Positions 25,595 through 33,340 of a stretch of DNA of 64,000 nt are shown here, piece after piece. Both the position numbers and the translations under genes were made by a program. The notes below the pieces were generated by a model. The model did no database searches. It saw nothing but the letters and a program-made list of their open reading frames with translations, and was not told the origin of the DNA. Every line of letters starts with the position of its first letter. Within the stretch, counting starts at the first letter, position 1. The DNA lies in contig DHON01000112.1 in assembly GCA_002409965.1 (NCBI GenBank), positions 13,002 to 77,001 of the forward strand. Direction: 5' to 3'. The DNA is from Firmicutes bacterium UBA5389. Its GTDB lineage: Bacteria; Bacillota; DTU025.

Positions 25595-25997
25595 CTACGC
25601 CATCTCCGGATCTGGATCCCGATTGCCCACCCGCAGGCGCGCCGCGGCTGATCTCGCACTCGACATAGTCGGCGAGCCCTCCCAAAGGCGCGTGGGGCTT
25701 GCGCACCCGCACCGTCACCCGGCTCACAGGGTGAATCGCCAACACCTCATCGCTAATGGCGGCGGCGAGCGCCTCGATGAGGTCGAACTCGCGCTCTTCC
25801 ACGATCTCCTTGACCAGCGCGTACACATCCGCGTAGTTCACCGTCATGTCGATGTCGTCGGCGCGCGCCGAAGCCTGGAAGTCGCCGTACATGTCGACGT
25901 CCACCTCGAACCTCTGCCCCAGTTCCTTCTCAGCGGCAAACACACCGTGGTAGGCATAGAACACCAGGTTCTTGAGTGTGATCCTGTCAGCCTGCAT
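25572..25997 (-). CDS. folB: Dihydroneopterin aldolase
   Basis: 141 residues. ITLKNLVFYAYHGVFAAEKELGQRFEVDV is the conserved start, with the catalytic region VNYADVYALVKEIVEE and VRVRKPHAPLGG near the end. The last 25 residues (Gly/Ser/Asp-rich) go beyond the usual length of about 120. It cleaves dihydroneopterin to 6-hydroxymethyl-dihydropterin. It overlaps folP by 11 bases. folK is not visible here, as it would usually be next. Confidence 0.93.
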   Translation of the reverse strand: MQADRITLKNLVFYAYHGVFAAEKELGQRFEVDVDMYGDFQASARADDIDMTVNYADVYALVKEIVEEREFDLIEALAAAISDEVLAIHPVSRVTVRVRKPHAPLGGLADYVECEISRGAPAGGQSGSRSGDGVDESEAEF

Positions 25998-27240
25998 TGC
26001 CGTCCTCCTCTCCGCGCCATCCTCTGATGACAGCGTCCGTCATCCGGGCAACCATCGCCATCTCGCCCACATCATGAACTCTCACCACGTCAGCGCCGGA
26101 GGAAATCGCCAGCGCAACGGTTGCCGCCGTGCCCCATACCCTGTCGTGCACTGGTCTACCCAGAACCCGTCCGATGGTGGACTTGCGCGATGTCCCCACC
26201 AGGATCGGCCTGCCCAGGCTCTTGAATTCACGAAGACGCCTCATGATCTCCAGGTTGTGCTGCGGCGTCTTACCAAAGCCTATTCCAGGGTCGACGATAG
26301 TGTTACACAGCCCGATCCCCCGCTCACACGCGTATGCCACACGCTCCCTGAGGAACTCGGACACATCGTGAACCACCTCGTCATATGTGGGGTTTGCCTG
26401 CATATCAGTGGGGCGCCCGATCATGTGCATCAGCACCACCGGGGCGCCGTATTGCAGCGCGACAGACGCCATGTCGCCCTCCCCGCGGAGGGCCGTTATG
26501 TCATTGATGATGTGCGCGCCCAGGTCCAGACATCTCTGCGCTACACTTGCCCTGTATGTATCTATGGATATGATAGCATTGGTGTGGCCGGCGACAAGAC
26601 GCACGATGGGGAGCACGCGTGCAAGCTCCTCTTCCTCCGACACTGCGCCGGCGCCCGGCCTGGTCGACTCGCCCCCGATGTCGATGATGTCGGCGCCCGC
26701 CTCCAGCATAGCCTCAGCGTGCTTCAGCGCGGCATCGGGTGAGAGATGCTCCCCGCCGTTGGAAAAGGAATCCGGAGTCGCGTTCAGGATTCCCATGACG
26801 TACGTTCGCTCCCCGAACCGGAATGTCCTCTCCCCCACACACATCGGCTCCGGTTTTCCATCGAACGCCGCCAACGCGGCATCGATCTCCCTCGCGATCC
26901 CAGGCAGGCCGAACGGTTGGAGCCTGAGCGTTTCGGTGAGCCGCCCGAACTGCCTGAGCGTGCCGGTGAGAAGCACGTCGGACCGCTCCTCACACAGCCC
27001 GGCGGCGGCGTAGGGCAGTGCCGCCTCGCCGCCCTTAGCCAGCATCTCCTGTTTGATGATGAGAGCCGCCCTGATCGGCGCCTCGTGCAGACGGACAGCG
27101 CGGAACACCCCCTTAGGCGCCATGATGTCAGTCCCGGCCCGGCTTACCCCCATGGAGCGCAGCTGAGCTCGCATAGCGTCTTCCGAGTCGAGCACCATTA
27201 CTCGTGCCCCAGTGCTGCCTGCATCGTCCATTCGGTCCAT
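25987..27240 (-). CDS. folP: Dihydropteroate synthase with long N-terminal extension
   Basis: 417 residues against about 280 for classical enzymes. The catalytic part starts near residue 145 with YVMGILNATPDSFSNGG and continues DIIDIGGESTRPGA, SIDTYRASVA, VDPGIGFGKTPQHN and RPILVGTSRKS. The first 140 residues form a separate domain (GVFRAVRLHEAPIRAALIIKQEMLAKG) seen in clostridial and Thermotoga-type homologues, where its role is unclear. It joins pterin to p-aminobenzoate in folate synthesis and leads folB and birA in the operon. Confidence 0.94.
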   Translation of the reverse strand: MDRMDDAGSTGARVMVLDSEDAMRAQLRSMGVSRAGTDIMAPKGVFRAVRLHEAPIRAALIIKQEMLAKGGEAALPYAAAGLCEERSDVLLTGTLRQFGRLTETLRLQPFGLPGIAREIDAALAAFDGKPEPMCVGERTFRFGERTYVMGILNATPDSFSNGGEHLSPDAALKHAEAMLEAGADIIDIGGESTRPGAGAVSEEEELARVLPIVRLVAGHTNAIISIDTYRASVAQRCLDLGAHIINDITALRGEGDMASVALQYGAPVVLMHMIGRPTDMQANPTYDEVVHDVSEFLRERVAYACERGIGLCNTIVDPGIGFGKTPQHNLEIMRRLREFKSLGRPILVGTSRKSTIGRVLGRPVHDRVWGTAATVALAISSGADVVRVHDVGEMAMVARMTDAVIRGWRGEEDGNAG

Positions 27241-27267
27241 TCACACGATCCCCTCTGATAGTATTGC

Positions 27268-27900
27268 TCACCCGCCGATTCTCTCAGCCGTCGCGCGCCG
27301 AGCGCGCTGCCTGAGTTCATCTCGTTCCCGGGCGAAACGGTCAATCTCCGATTTCATCTCCGCTACGAACTCCGGATCCCGTATTGATGCCAGGTTGATC
27401 TGCATGTTGAGAATCGCCCCGCCCATGGCCGTATCCAAAAGCAGCGCGCCCACGCCTGCATCGCTAGCGGCATTCTCATTGCCCAGCTGCGCCATGCACG
27501 CTGCCATCTGCATCCCCTCGGCGGCCAAGTGCAACGTGCGGCGGGGAACGCTCACCGCGCCCTTCAGCGCGAGCTGAACAGCCTCCCGCCTAGCCCGCTT
27601 CTCCTCGTCAGTCTTCTTGGGCAGCTTGAAGGCCTTCATCACCTCGTTGAACGCGGCCGTGTCGTCGTCGGCGCACTCCAAGAGAGCCTGTATGAGCCCT
27701 TTCGACCTCTGACTGACCTGGTCCGCCCTGGACGCATCATCCACCGACATCTCGCTGGTATCTGTCAGACCAGCGACCATAGCGGCAAGGCCCACACCCA
27801 TCGCGCCCGCAATCGCCGAAGCACTCCCACCGCCCGGAGCCGGGCTCGAAGACGCGAGTTCGTCTATGAAGCCACGAACGGTCATGTCCGCGAATGACAT
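27268..27900 (-). CDS. fchA: Formimidoyltetrahydrofolate cyclodeaminase
   Basis: About 210 residues from the ATG of MSFADMTVRGF. SSPAPGGGSASAIAGAMGVGLAAMVAGLT is the family signature and LLDTAMGGAILNMQINLASI the conserved C-terminal helix. It converts 5-formimino-THF to methenyl-THF with release of ammonia, the step after the formimidoyltransferase encoded two genes upstream. It overlaps hutI by 19 bases. Single-domain as in Clostridia, rather than fused as in mammalian FTCD. Confidence 0.93.
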   Translation of the reverse strand: MSFADMTVRGFIDELASSSPAPGGGSASAIAGAMGVGLAAMVAGLTDTSEMSVDDASRADQVSQRSKGLIQALLECADDDTAAFNEVMKAFKLPKKTDEEKRARREAVQLALKGAVSVPRRTLHLAAEGMQMAACMAQLGNENAASDAGVGALLLDTAMGGAILNMQINLASIRDPEFVAEMKSEIDRFARERDELRQRARRATAERIGG

Positions 27901-29264
27901 AATCGACCTCCTCCTCCTGCGCTCGTAACCACGTGCGCTCCGCGCTTCACCACGTCCCTGACGGGGTTGACCCCCACCGAGAACGGAAGGGCATCCACCG
28001 CCGGCACATCGCACACGATGAAGTCGGCATCGCGCCCGACTTCAATAGACCCTGCGCGGTCGCCTCGTCCAACCGCGTAAGCCGCGTTCACAGTAGCCGC
28101 GCACACAGCCTCGGCAGGCGTCATCTTCATCTGCAGACAGGCCAGGGTGATGACGAAAGGCATGGACATGGTGGGAGACGTTCCCGGGTTGAAGTCAGTG
28201 GCCAGAGCCACCGGGACCCCCGCGTCTATCATGCCTCTGGCATCCGCATACGCTCTGGACATGAGAGTGAACATCGTCGCCGGAAGCAGCACCGCCGCCA
28301 CCCCCGCACGGGCCAGGCTGTGAATACCTTCTTGCGACGCCGCGGCCAGATGGTCGGCGGATACGGCTCCCAATTTGGCAGCCAACTCAGCTCCGCCGAT
28401 GGGGAAGATCTCATCCGCGTGAATCTTGGGACGGAGACCATGTTCCATCCCTGCCAGGAGCACCCTTCTGGACTGCTCTACGGAAAAGACACCCTCCTCG
28501 CAGAAGACATCGCAGAACTCGGCGATCCCCTGCTCCCTCACTGCAGGCAGCGCATGCGATATCATGACATCCAGGTACCCATCAGGATCGCCCGCGAACT
28601 CGGGCGGCACTGCATGCGCCCCCATGAACGTGCTCACCACGTCAATCGGATGCGCCTCCGATGCGCGTCTTGCAGCCTCAAGCTGCCCAAGTTCAGTATC
28701 GACATCCAACCCGTAGCCGCTCTTGGCCTCGACAGTAGTGGCGCCGTGAAGCAGCATCGTATCCAGGCGCTTCATCGCGCCCTCCACCAACTCCGACAGG
28801 GACGCAGACCGGGTCGATGCCAATGTCGACAGTATGCCGCCTCCGGCGGCCAGGATGTCCAGGTACTTGGCCCCGCCGAGGCGCATCGCATGCTCTCTGT
28901 ACCTCTCCCCCGCAAAGACCAGGTGGGTATGGGCATCGACAAATCCCGGCAGCACCGTGCGGCCAGATGCGTCTATGACATGGGCCGCTCGCGGGGCGCC
29001 CGATGCATCGCCTGAAGGCTCCCGCGACAGCACCTCCTGTGTAGTTCCAACATCGACTATGACTCCGGACCGCACGGCGATAGCGCCGTCCCGAATGATC
29101 CCTACGTCGCCCATAGCCGCGCCGCGCCTCGGCCCGTCTCCATTTGCGTCCAGGCATCCGTCGCCCCTGGCAGGCCTTGCGCAAGTGGCCAGCTCAGCGG
29201 CGTGAATCAGCAGCAAGTCCGATGGTTGCTCCCTCATGCGTCCGGCTTCAGCGCCCAAAACCAT
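27882..29264 (-). CDS. hutI: Imidazolonepropionase
   Basis: Up to 460 residues; 451 if the ATG of MREQPSDLLLIHAAEL is the true start, which fits the family better. VLPGFVDAHTHLVFAGERYREHAMR carries the HxH metal ligands, and MGAHAVPPEF, IHADEIFPIGGAELAAKLGA, SADHLAAAS and ATDFNPGTSPTMSM follow in order. It hydrolyses imidazolone propionate to N-formimino-glutamate in histidine breakdown. It sits between glutamate formimidoyltransferase and cyclodeaminase, so it is expressed with the two following steps. Confidence 0.95.
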   Translation of the reverse strand: MVLGAEAGRMREQPSDLLLIHAAELATCARPARGDGCLDANGDGPRRGAAMGDVGIIRDGAIAVRSGVIVDVGTTQEVLSREPSGDASGAPRAAHVIDASGRTVLPGFVDAHTHLVFAGERYREHAMRLGGAKYLDILAAGGGILSTLASTRSASLSELVEGAMKRLDTMLLHGATTVEAKSGYGLDVDTELGQLEAARRASEAHPIDVVSTFMGAHAVPPEFAGDPDGYLDVMISHALPAVREQGIAEFCDVFCEEGVFSVEQSRRVLLAGMEHGLRPKIHADEIFPIGGAELAAKLGAVSADHLAAASQEGIHSLARAGVAAVLLPATMFTLMSRAYADARGMIDAGVPVALATDFNPGTSPTMSMPFVITLACLQMKMTPAEAVCAATVNAAYAVGRGDRAGSIEVGRDADFIVCDVPAVDALPFSVGVNPVRDVVKRGAHVVTSAGGGGRLCHSRT

Positions 29265-29283
29265 CCCCCCCGCCCCGCCGCCC

Positions 29284-30195
29284 CTAATCCCATATCCGCG
29301 CCTCGATCACCTGGTTCCTGCCTAGCTTGGGCAGTTGCAGGTAGTAGGCGGCCGTATCCAGCACGGCATCGAGCGGAATCAGCCCGATCAGCTCCGTTTC
29401 AGCCACCGGGACTCCGTATCGCGCAGCCTCGCGTCGAACCATCTCCAGCACACGGTGGACCGGTGTTTTCACGTAGTTGACCAGGTTCATCGAAACCTGC
29501 GCGACATGCTTGTCGTCAAGCATGACGCCGAGAGCCTTCACGTTCGCCAGTCCTCCGCTGGAACCGCGCACCGCCTTGGCGATCTTCTTGGCGATTTCCA
29601 CATCTGATGTGCCCAGGTTGACGTTGAACGCAATCAGCGGCATTCGCGCGCCGATCACCGTAGCGCCGGCAGTCGGGTGCACCGCCGCCGGCCCGTAGTC
29701 CGGAGCGCGTTCAGGCGTGCCTATCGCCGCCTTCAGTCCCTCGTACTCCCCGCGCCTCACATCGGCCAGGTTCCGCCTGTCGGGCCGCATCGCAGCCTCC
29801 TCGTACATGTACACAGGTATCTGAAGCTCCTCGCCAACGCGCCTGCCCAAGCGGCGCGCGATCTCAACACACTCCTCCGTGGTCACACCGGCGATCGGGA
29901 CAAATGGGACCACGTCCGTGGCTCCCAGTCGCGGATGCTCCCCGTGGTGCTGCTCCATGTCGATCAAGTCGCGCGCCCGCTCGATTCCCGCAAACGCCGC
30001 CGCCTCCACATCTTCCGGCGTTCCAACAAAGGTAACGACAGAACGGTTATGACTTGCATCAGACGAAAAATCAAGCAGCTTCACACCTTGAACGGACGTG
30101 ATCGCCGCAACTATCTCCGCCACAACCTGCGACCGCCGGCCCTCCGAGAAATTCGGCACACACTCAACAATCCGCTGAGCCTGCCCAGAATCCAC
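29284..30195 (-). CDS. ftcD: Glutamate formimidoyltransferase
   Basis: 303 residues, matching the transferase half of FTCD. RIVECVPNFSEGRRSQVV, LLDFSSDASHNRSVVTFVG, EHPRLGATDVVPFVPI, IPVYMYEEAA and FNVNLGTSDVEIAKKIA are hallmark segments. It moves the formimino group of N-formimino-glutamate to tetrahydrofolate, releasing glutamate. It is first in a minus-strand operon (ftcD, hutI, fchA, folP, folB, birA, PAP2), divergent from a Fur-family gene. The conserved FSEG and GATD loops bind folate. Confidence 0.94.
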   Translation of the reverse strand: MDSGQAQRIVECVPNFSEGRRSQVVAEIVAAITSVQGVKLLDFSSDASHNRSVVTFVGTPEDVEAAAFAGIERARDLIDMEQHHGEHPRLGATDVVPFVPIAGVTTEECVEIARRLGRRVGEELQIPVYMYEEAAMRPDRRNLADVRRGEYEGLKAAIGTPERAPDYGPAAVHPTAGATVIGARMPLIAFNVNLGTSDVEIAKKIAKAVRGSSGGLANVKALGVMLDDKHVAQVSMNLVNYVKTPVHRVLEMVRREAARYGVPVAETELIGLIPLDAVLDTAAYYLQLPKLGRNQVIEARIWD

Positions 30196-30380
30196 TAGCC
30201 ATCACCCCCAACACATAACAGCCTGCATCACGCCGGATTAGCCTTTCTCCGCCGCCGCCGCAAATCCTCCTGCCTCCCTCTATGAGGGAGGTCGAGGCAG
30301 AAAAGCGAGTGGCTGCATGCCCAGGCGCATGGCAACACGCGGTTTCAGGAAGCAGGAAGGCGGAGACAAGCTCGCTGAAG

Positions 30381-30410
30381 TTGCGCCGGGGCATTCTGAG
30401 GGGCTATAAT
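30381..30410 (+). promoter_or_regulatory. Promoter of the Fur-family gene and cbiMQO
   Basis: TTGCGC (30381-30386) and a perfect TATAAT (30405-30410) are 18 bases apart, about 50 bases before the preferred GTG start. Confidence 0.55.
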
Positions 30411-30421
30411 GGGATGATAAT

Positions 30422-30436
30422 TGAAAGTGGTTTTCA
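30422..30436 (+). promoter_or_regulatory. Candidate autoregulatory operator of the Fur-family gene
   Basis: TGAAA and TTTCA arms separated by GTGGT lie just after the -10 box, inside an AT-rich stretch flanked by GATA and TATC. Fur-family sites are AT-rich imperfect inverted repeats of about this size, but no exact Fur, Zur or PerR box is matched. Confidence 0.35.
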
Positions 30437-30459
30437 TTTGCTATCAGGGAGGCAACCAC

Positions 30460-30915
30460 GTGCAAGCCGACTGCTTCGACAATGCTCTTCAAAAGCTCCG
30501 AAAGCGCGGGTTCAAGTTGACGCCGCAGCGCAGGGCGGTGCTCAGGCTGTTCTGCTCCGACGATGCTCGACACCTCACGGCTCAGCAAGCTCACGATGCA
30601 ATCCGAGAGCGGGAACCGAGCATCGGTCTGGTGACTGTGTACCGCTCGCTCGAGCTGTTCACAAGTGTGGAAATCCTCCACAGGGTCAAGTTCAACGATG
30701 GTTTCGACCGGTACGAGCGACACCCGGGCGCCGCAGGTCACCATCACCACCTGGTATGCGCTGGATGCGGCCAGGTGGTCGAGTTCGGCGACTGCCTGAT
30801 CAGGTCGATGGAGCAGAAACTGGAGAAGACGAGCGGCTTCTGTATCGAAGGACATTGGCTGGAGCTGATCGGCAGATGCCCCGAGTGTCGCGGACGCGCA
30901 AAGGAGGACAACTGA
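30460..30915 (+). CDS. Fur-family metal-responsive regulator
   Basis: About 151 residues from the GTG after GGGAGG (30448-30453); an upstream TTG would add 13 residues and place the operator inside the gene. RGFKLTPQRRAVLRLF and GLVTVYRSLELF are the winged-helix DNA-binding part; the HHHHLVCAGCGQVVEF run and CPECRG give the two CxxC structural zinc pairs. It precedes cbiM by 3 bases, so it probably controls and is co-transcribed with the metal transporter. Which metal it senses (Ni, Zn, Co, Fe) is not decided by sequence; the neighbour favours Co or Ni. Confidence 0.92.
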   Translation: MQADCFDNALQKLRKRGFKLTPQRRAVLRLFCSDDARHLTAQQAHDAIREREPSIGLVTVYRSLELFTSVEILHRVKFNDGFDRYERHPGAAGHHHHLVCAGCGQVVEFGDCLIRSMEQKLEKTSGFCIEGHWLELIGRCPECRGRAKEDN

Positions 30916-30918
30916 TCC

Positions 30919-31647
30919 ATGTCGCATCTTCACATCCCCGACGGCGTGCTCCCTCTGCCTTGGATTGCAGCCGGGATAGGCCTCACCGCTCTCTTCGTAT
31001 ACCTTGCGCTCGCAGCCCTCAAACGGCATGATCGCGCCAGAGTCGTATCGCGAATCGCCACGCTCTCCGCAGTCATGCTACTGGCAATGAGTCTTCCCAT
31101 ACCGCTGCTGGGCTACCATGTGAACCTCACAGTGCTCGCCGGCATACTCGCAGGTCCGGCAGAGGGGTTCATCGCCGCGTTCGTCACCAACCTGATCCTG
31201 GGGTTGATGGCCCACGGCGGCATCACCGTGGTCGGGTTGAATACCCTCGTCACAGGGCTGGAGGTCAGCCTTGGCTGGCTTATCTGGAGATCGCTCCGGC
31301 GCGCGCTGCGCCGACCATTCGCCGCAGCCGCCGTTTCCACAGTGATAGTCCTCCTCATATCCACCACAGCTATGCTTGGCATCGTGGCTGGAACACAGAT
31401 CAACCCGGACCTCGCGTTGCACCGGCACGATCACTCGGAGCATGCAGATCACTCGGAGCATGCAGACAACGCGGACCACGCAGATGATACAGATCACGTT
31501 GGATCCCTCAAGGCTTTCGCCGCGGTCGTCTATGCTACAGGGGCGGTGGGGTGGGCCATCGAGGCCCTCGTGGTCGGGTCGGTGACGGAGTTCATCGCGA
31601 AATCCAGGCCCGACATGCTGAGTCCAAGCCCCGACAGGGAGGCTTGA
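30919..31647 (+). CDS. cbiM: CbiM/NikM-type metal ECF transporter substrate-binding subunit
   Basis: 242 residues with six or so membrane spans. The N-terminal SHLHIPDGVLP holds the conserved metal-binding His near the terminus, characteristic of CbiM/NikM proteins. A cytoplasmic or external loop at about residues 168-193 is a histidine/aspartate run (HRHDHSEHADHSEHADN), encoded by an 18-base tandem repeat. The usual small CbiN is not present as a separate gene. Substrate is Co2+ or Ni2+, with Zn2+ possible. It is followed by CbiQ and CbiO. Confidence 0.9.
   Translation: MSHLHIPDGVLPLPWIAAGIGLTALFVYLALAALKRHDRARVVSRIATLSAVMLLAMSLPIPLLGYHVNLTVLAGILAGPAEGFIAAFVTNLILGLMAHGGITVVGLNTLVTGLEVSLGWLIWRSLRRALRRPFAAAAVSTVIVLLISTTAMLGIVAGTQINPDLALHRHDHSEHADHSEHADNADHADDTDHVGSLKAFAAVVYATGAVGWAIEALVVGSVTEFIAKSRPDMLSPSPDREA
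31429..31464 (+). repeat. 18-base tandem repeat coding for the His-rich loop of CbiM
   Basis: The unit GATCACTCGGAGCATGCA occurs twice end to end (31429-31446 and 31447-31464), followed by degenerate copies. Each unit encodes DHSEHA. Confidence 0.9.
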
Positions 31648-31651
31648 GCTG

Positions 31652-32356
31652 GTGGATGTGCAGTTCGTCGACGAACTCGCGGCCAATGGCCGCACGCCGT
31701 TGCACGCCGCGCTGCCCTGGGTGAAGATATCGGCTTCCGCCGCCTTGCTCGCGGCATCGATAGCCGCGAGCACGCCTGTGGCTGCCGGTGCGGCGGCAGT
31801 CGCCGTGGTCGTCTTCGCATCGGCATCCCTTGGCCAACTGCGCTACACAGTGACGATGGCGCTCTACCCGGTGTTCTTCGCGAGCATTTTCGCCCTGGGC
31901 TCGGTTCAGCGGAGCCCGCTGTTCGCCCTGACAATAGTGGTCAAGGCCTTCTCGGCCGGCCTGGTCGCCTCCACTCTGATTACCACCACGCCCTTTGTCG
32001 ACATCTTCGCCGGCGTCTCCCGGGCGATGCCGGCGATAGTCTCTGATGCGCTTTTCATGGGGTACAGGTCTTTCTTCATCCTCATCAACGAACTGCAGAA
32101 TCTGCTCCGAGCTGTGCGGTTGCGCGGCGGAGCGGGGCGCGGGCTCGCGCAGCAGTTGCGCACATACGGCCAGGTCCTGGGCGTGGTGATCTTGCATTCG
32201 GCGGACATGACGGAACGCATGTACCGGGTCATGATAGTCCGGGGATACTCGCAGCGAATCGAGTCGGCGCGCGAATGGCCTCCGCCCCGCACCTTCGACT
32301 ACCTGCTGATCGCGTACGCCGGGGCCGTGCTCGCTCTCATCCTGACACTGAAGTAA
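31652..32356 (+). CDS. cbiQ: CbiQ-type transmembrane component of the metal ECF transporter
   Basis: 234 residues, GTG start four bases after cbiM. Hydrophobic spans occupy the first half; the coupling region RAVRLRGGAGRGLAQQLRTYG and SADMTERMYRVMIVRGYS are the Ala-Arg-Gly type motifs that contact the ATPase in this family. It forms the scaffold between CbiM and the CbiO ATPase. Energy-coupling factor transporters of this kind take up Co2+ or Ni2+. Confidence 0.88.
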   Translation: MDVQFVDELAANGRTPLHAALPWVKISASAALLAASIAASTPVAAGAAAVAVVVFASASLGQLRYTVTMALYPVFFASIFALGSVQRSPLFALTIVVKAFSAGLVASTLITTTPFVDIFAGVSRAMPAIVSDALFMGYRSFFILINELQNLLRAVRLRGGAGRGLAQQLRTYGQVLGVVILHSADMTERMYRVMIVRGYSQRIESAREWPPPRTFDYLLIAYAGAVLALILTLK

Positions 32357-32434
32357 GGTAGACGCAGCCCGGGGCCGTCCGCGCGATCCATCTTTCAACA
32401 CGCGACCTTCGAAACTCGAGAGGAGACAACTACG

Positions 32435-33340
32435 ATGGAAAACGATGAGATAATCGCACAGGTGAATTGCCTAAAGCACGTGTATCCGGACCAGACAGCC
32501 GTCGACCTGTGCGGGCTGAACTTCACGGTCCATCGCGGCCAACGCGTTGCCGTGCTCGGCGCCAACGGCAGCGGGAAGTCCACGCTCATCTTCCACCTTC
32601 TTGGGCTGCTCTCCCCGGTTGACGGGCAAGTGAGCGTATTCGGGGTGAACCCGGCGAAGCAGTTCCGCGAGATACGCCACCGAGTGGGAGTCTTGCTGCA
32701 GAATGTGGACGACCAGATCATCGGCCCTACTGTATGGGATGACGTCACCTTCACTCCGCGCGCGCTGGGCTGGCCGCGCGAGCGGGTCGACGCCTGCGCC
32801 GGCGCCATCCTCGAGCGCATGGAGATATCGCACCTCAAAGACAGGATTCCGCACTACCTGAGCGGCGGCGAGAAGCGCAAGGTGGCCCTAGCGGGCGCGC
32901 TCGTGACCGAGCCAGAACTGCTCATAATGGACGAGCCCTTCACCGGCCTCGACCCCAGATCCCGCTCGGAGTTGGTCCGGCTGATGAACCACGTCCATTC
33001 AGAGTACGGCGTAACGTACATAATCTCCACGCACGAAATCGACTTCGTGCCGCACATCGCCGACTGGGTCTACGTCCTCGGAGGCCAGCACGGCATCACC
33101 CTGTCGGGCACGCCTCAGGAGGTGTTTTCCCAGCCCGAGGCGCTCCGCGCGGTCAGCGTCGACCTTCCCGCTCTCGCAGAGTTGTTCGAAGTCCTGCAGA
33201 AAAGGGGGTGGGACGTTGCCGTCCCACTCACTGTAGATCAGGCTGTCGTCGAACTTGAGAAGAGCAGGCCCGGCGCCGAGTCGCTTTCCTCGAAAGCTGC
33301 CCCGCCTACATCGCCGCCTACCCCACGTGCGGAATCTTGA
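32435..33340 (+). CDS. cbiO: CbiO-type ATPase of the metal ECF transporter
   Basis: 301 residues. VLGANGSGKSTLIFHLLGLL (Walker A), YLSGGEKRKVALAGAL (signature), LLIMDEPFTGLDP (Walker B) and the switch His in STHEID are present. It powers metal uptake with CbiM and CbiQ. The gene lies 78 bases after cbiQ. About 25 extra C-terminal residues (SLSSKAAPPTSPPTPR) overlap the end of convergent hutU by 23 bases. Confidence 0.94.
   Translation: MENDEIIAQVNCLKHVYPDQTAVDLCGLNFTVHRGQRVAVLGANGSGKSTLIFHLLGLLSPVDGQVSVFGVNPAKQFREIRHRVGVLLQNVDDQIIGPTVWDDVTFTPRALGWPRERVDACAGAILERMEISHLKDRIPHYLSGGEKRKVALAGALVTEPELLIMDEPFTGLDPRSRSELVRLMNHVHSEYGVTYIISTHEIDFVPHIADWVYVLGGQHGITLSGTPQEVFSQPEALRAVSVDLPALAELFEVLQKRGWDVAVPLTVDQAVVELEKSRPGAESLSSKAAPPTSPPTPRAES

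Noticed and set aside
30196..30459. Cobalamin or NiCo riboswitch before cbiM
   Set aside because: No conserved box seen; a Fur-family gene with its own promoter occupies the site.
30280..31031. Mirror open frames of 249 codons on both strands
   Set aside because: Both lack family features and overlap the well-supported Fur and CbiM genes.
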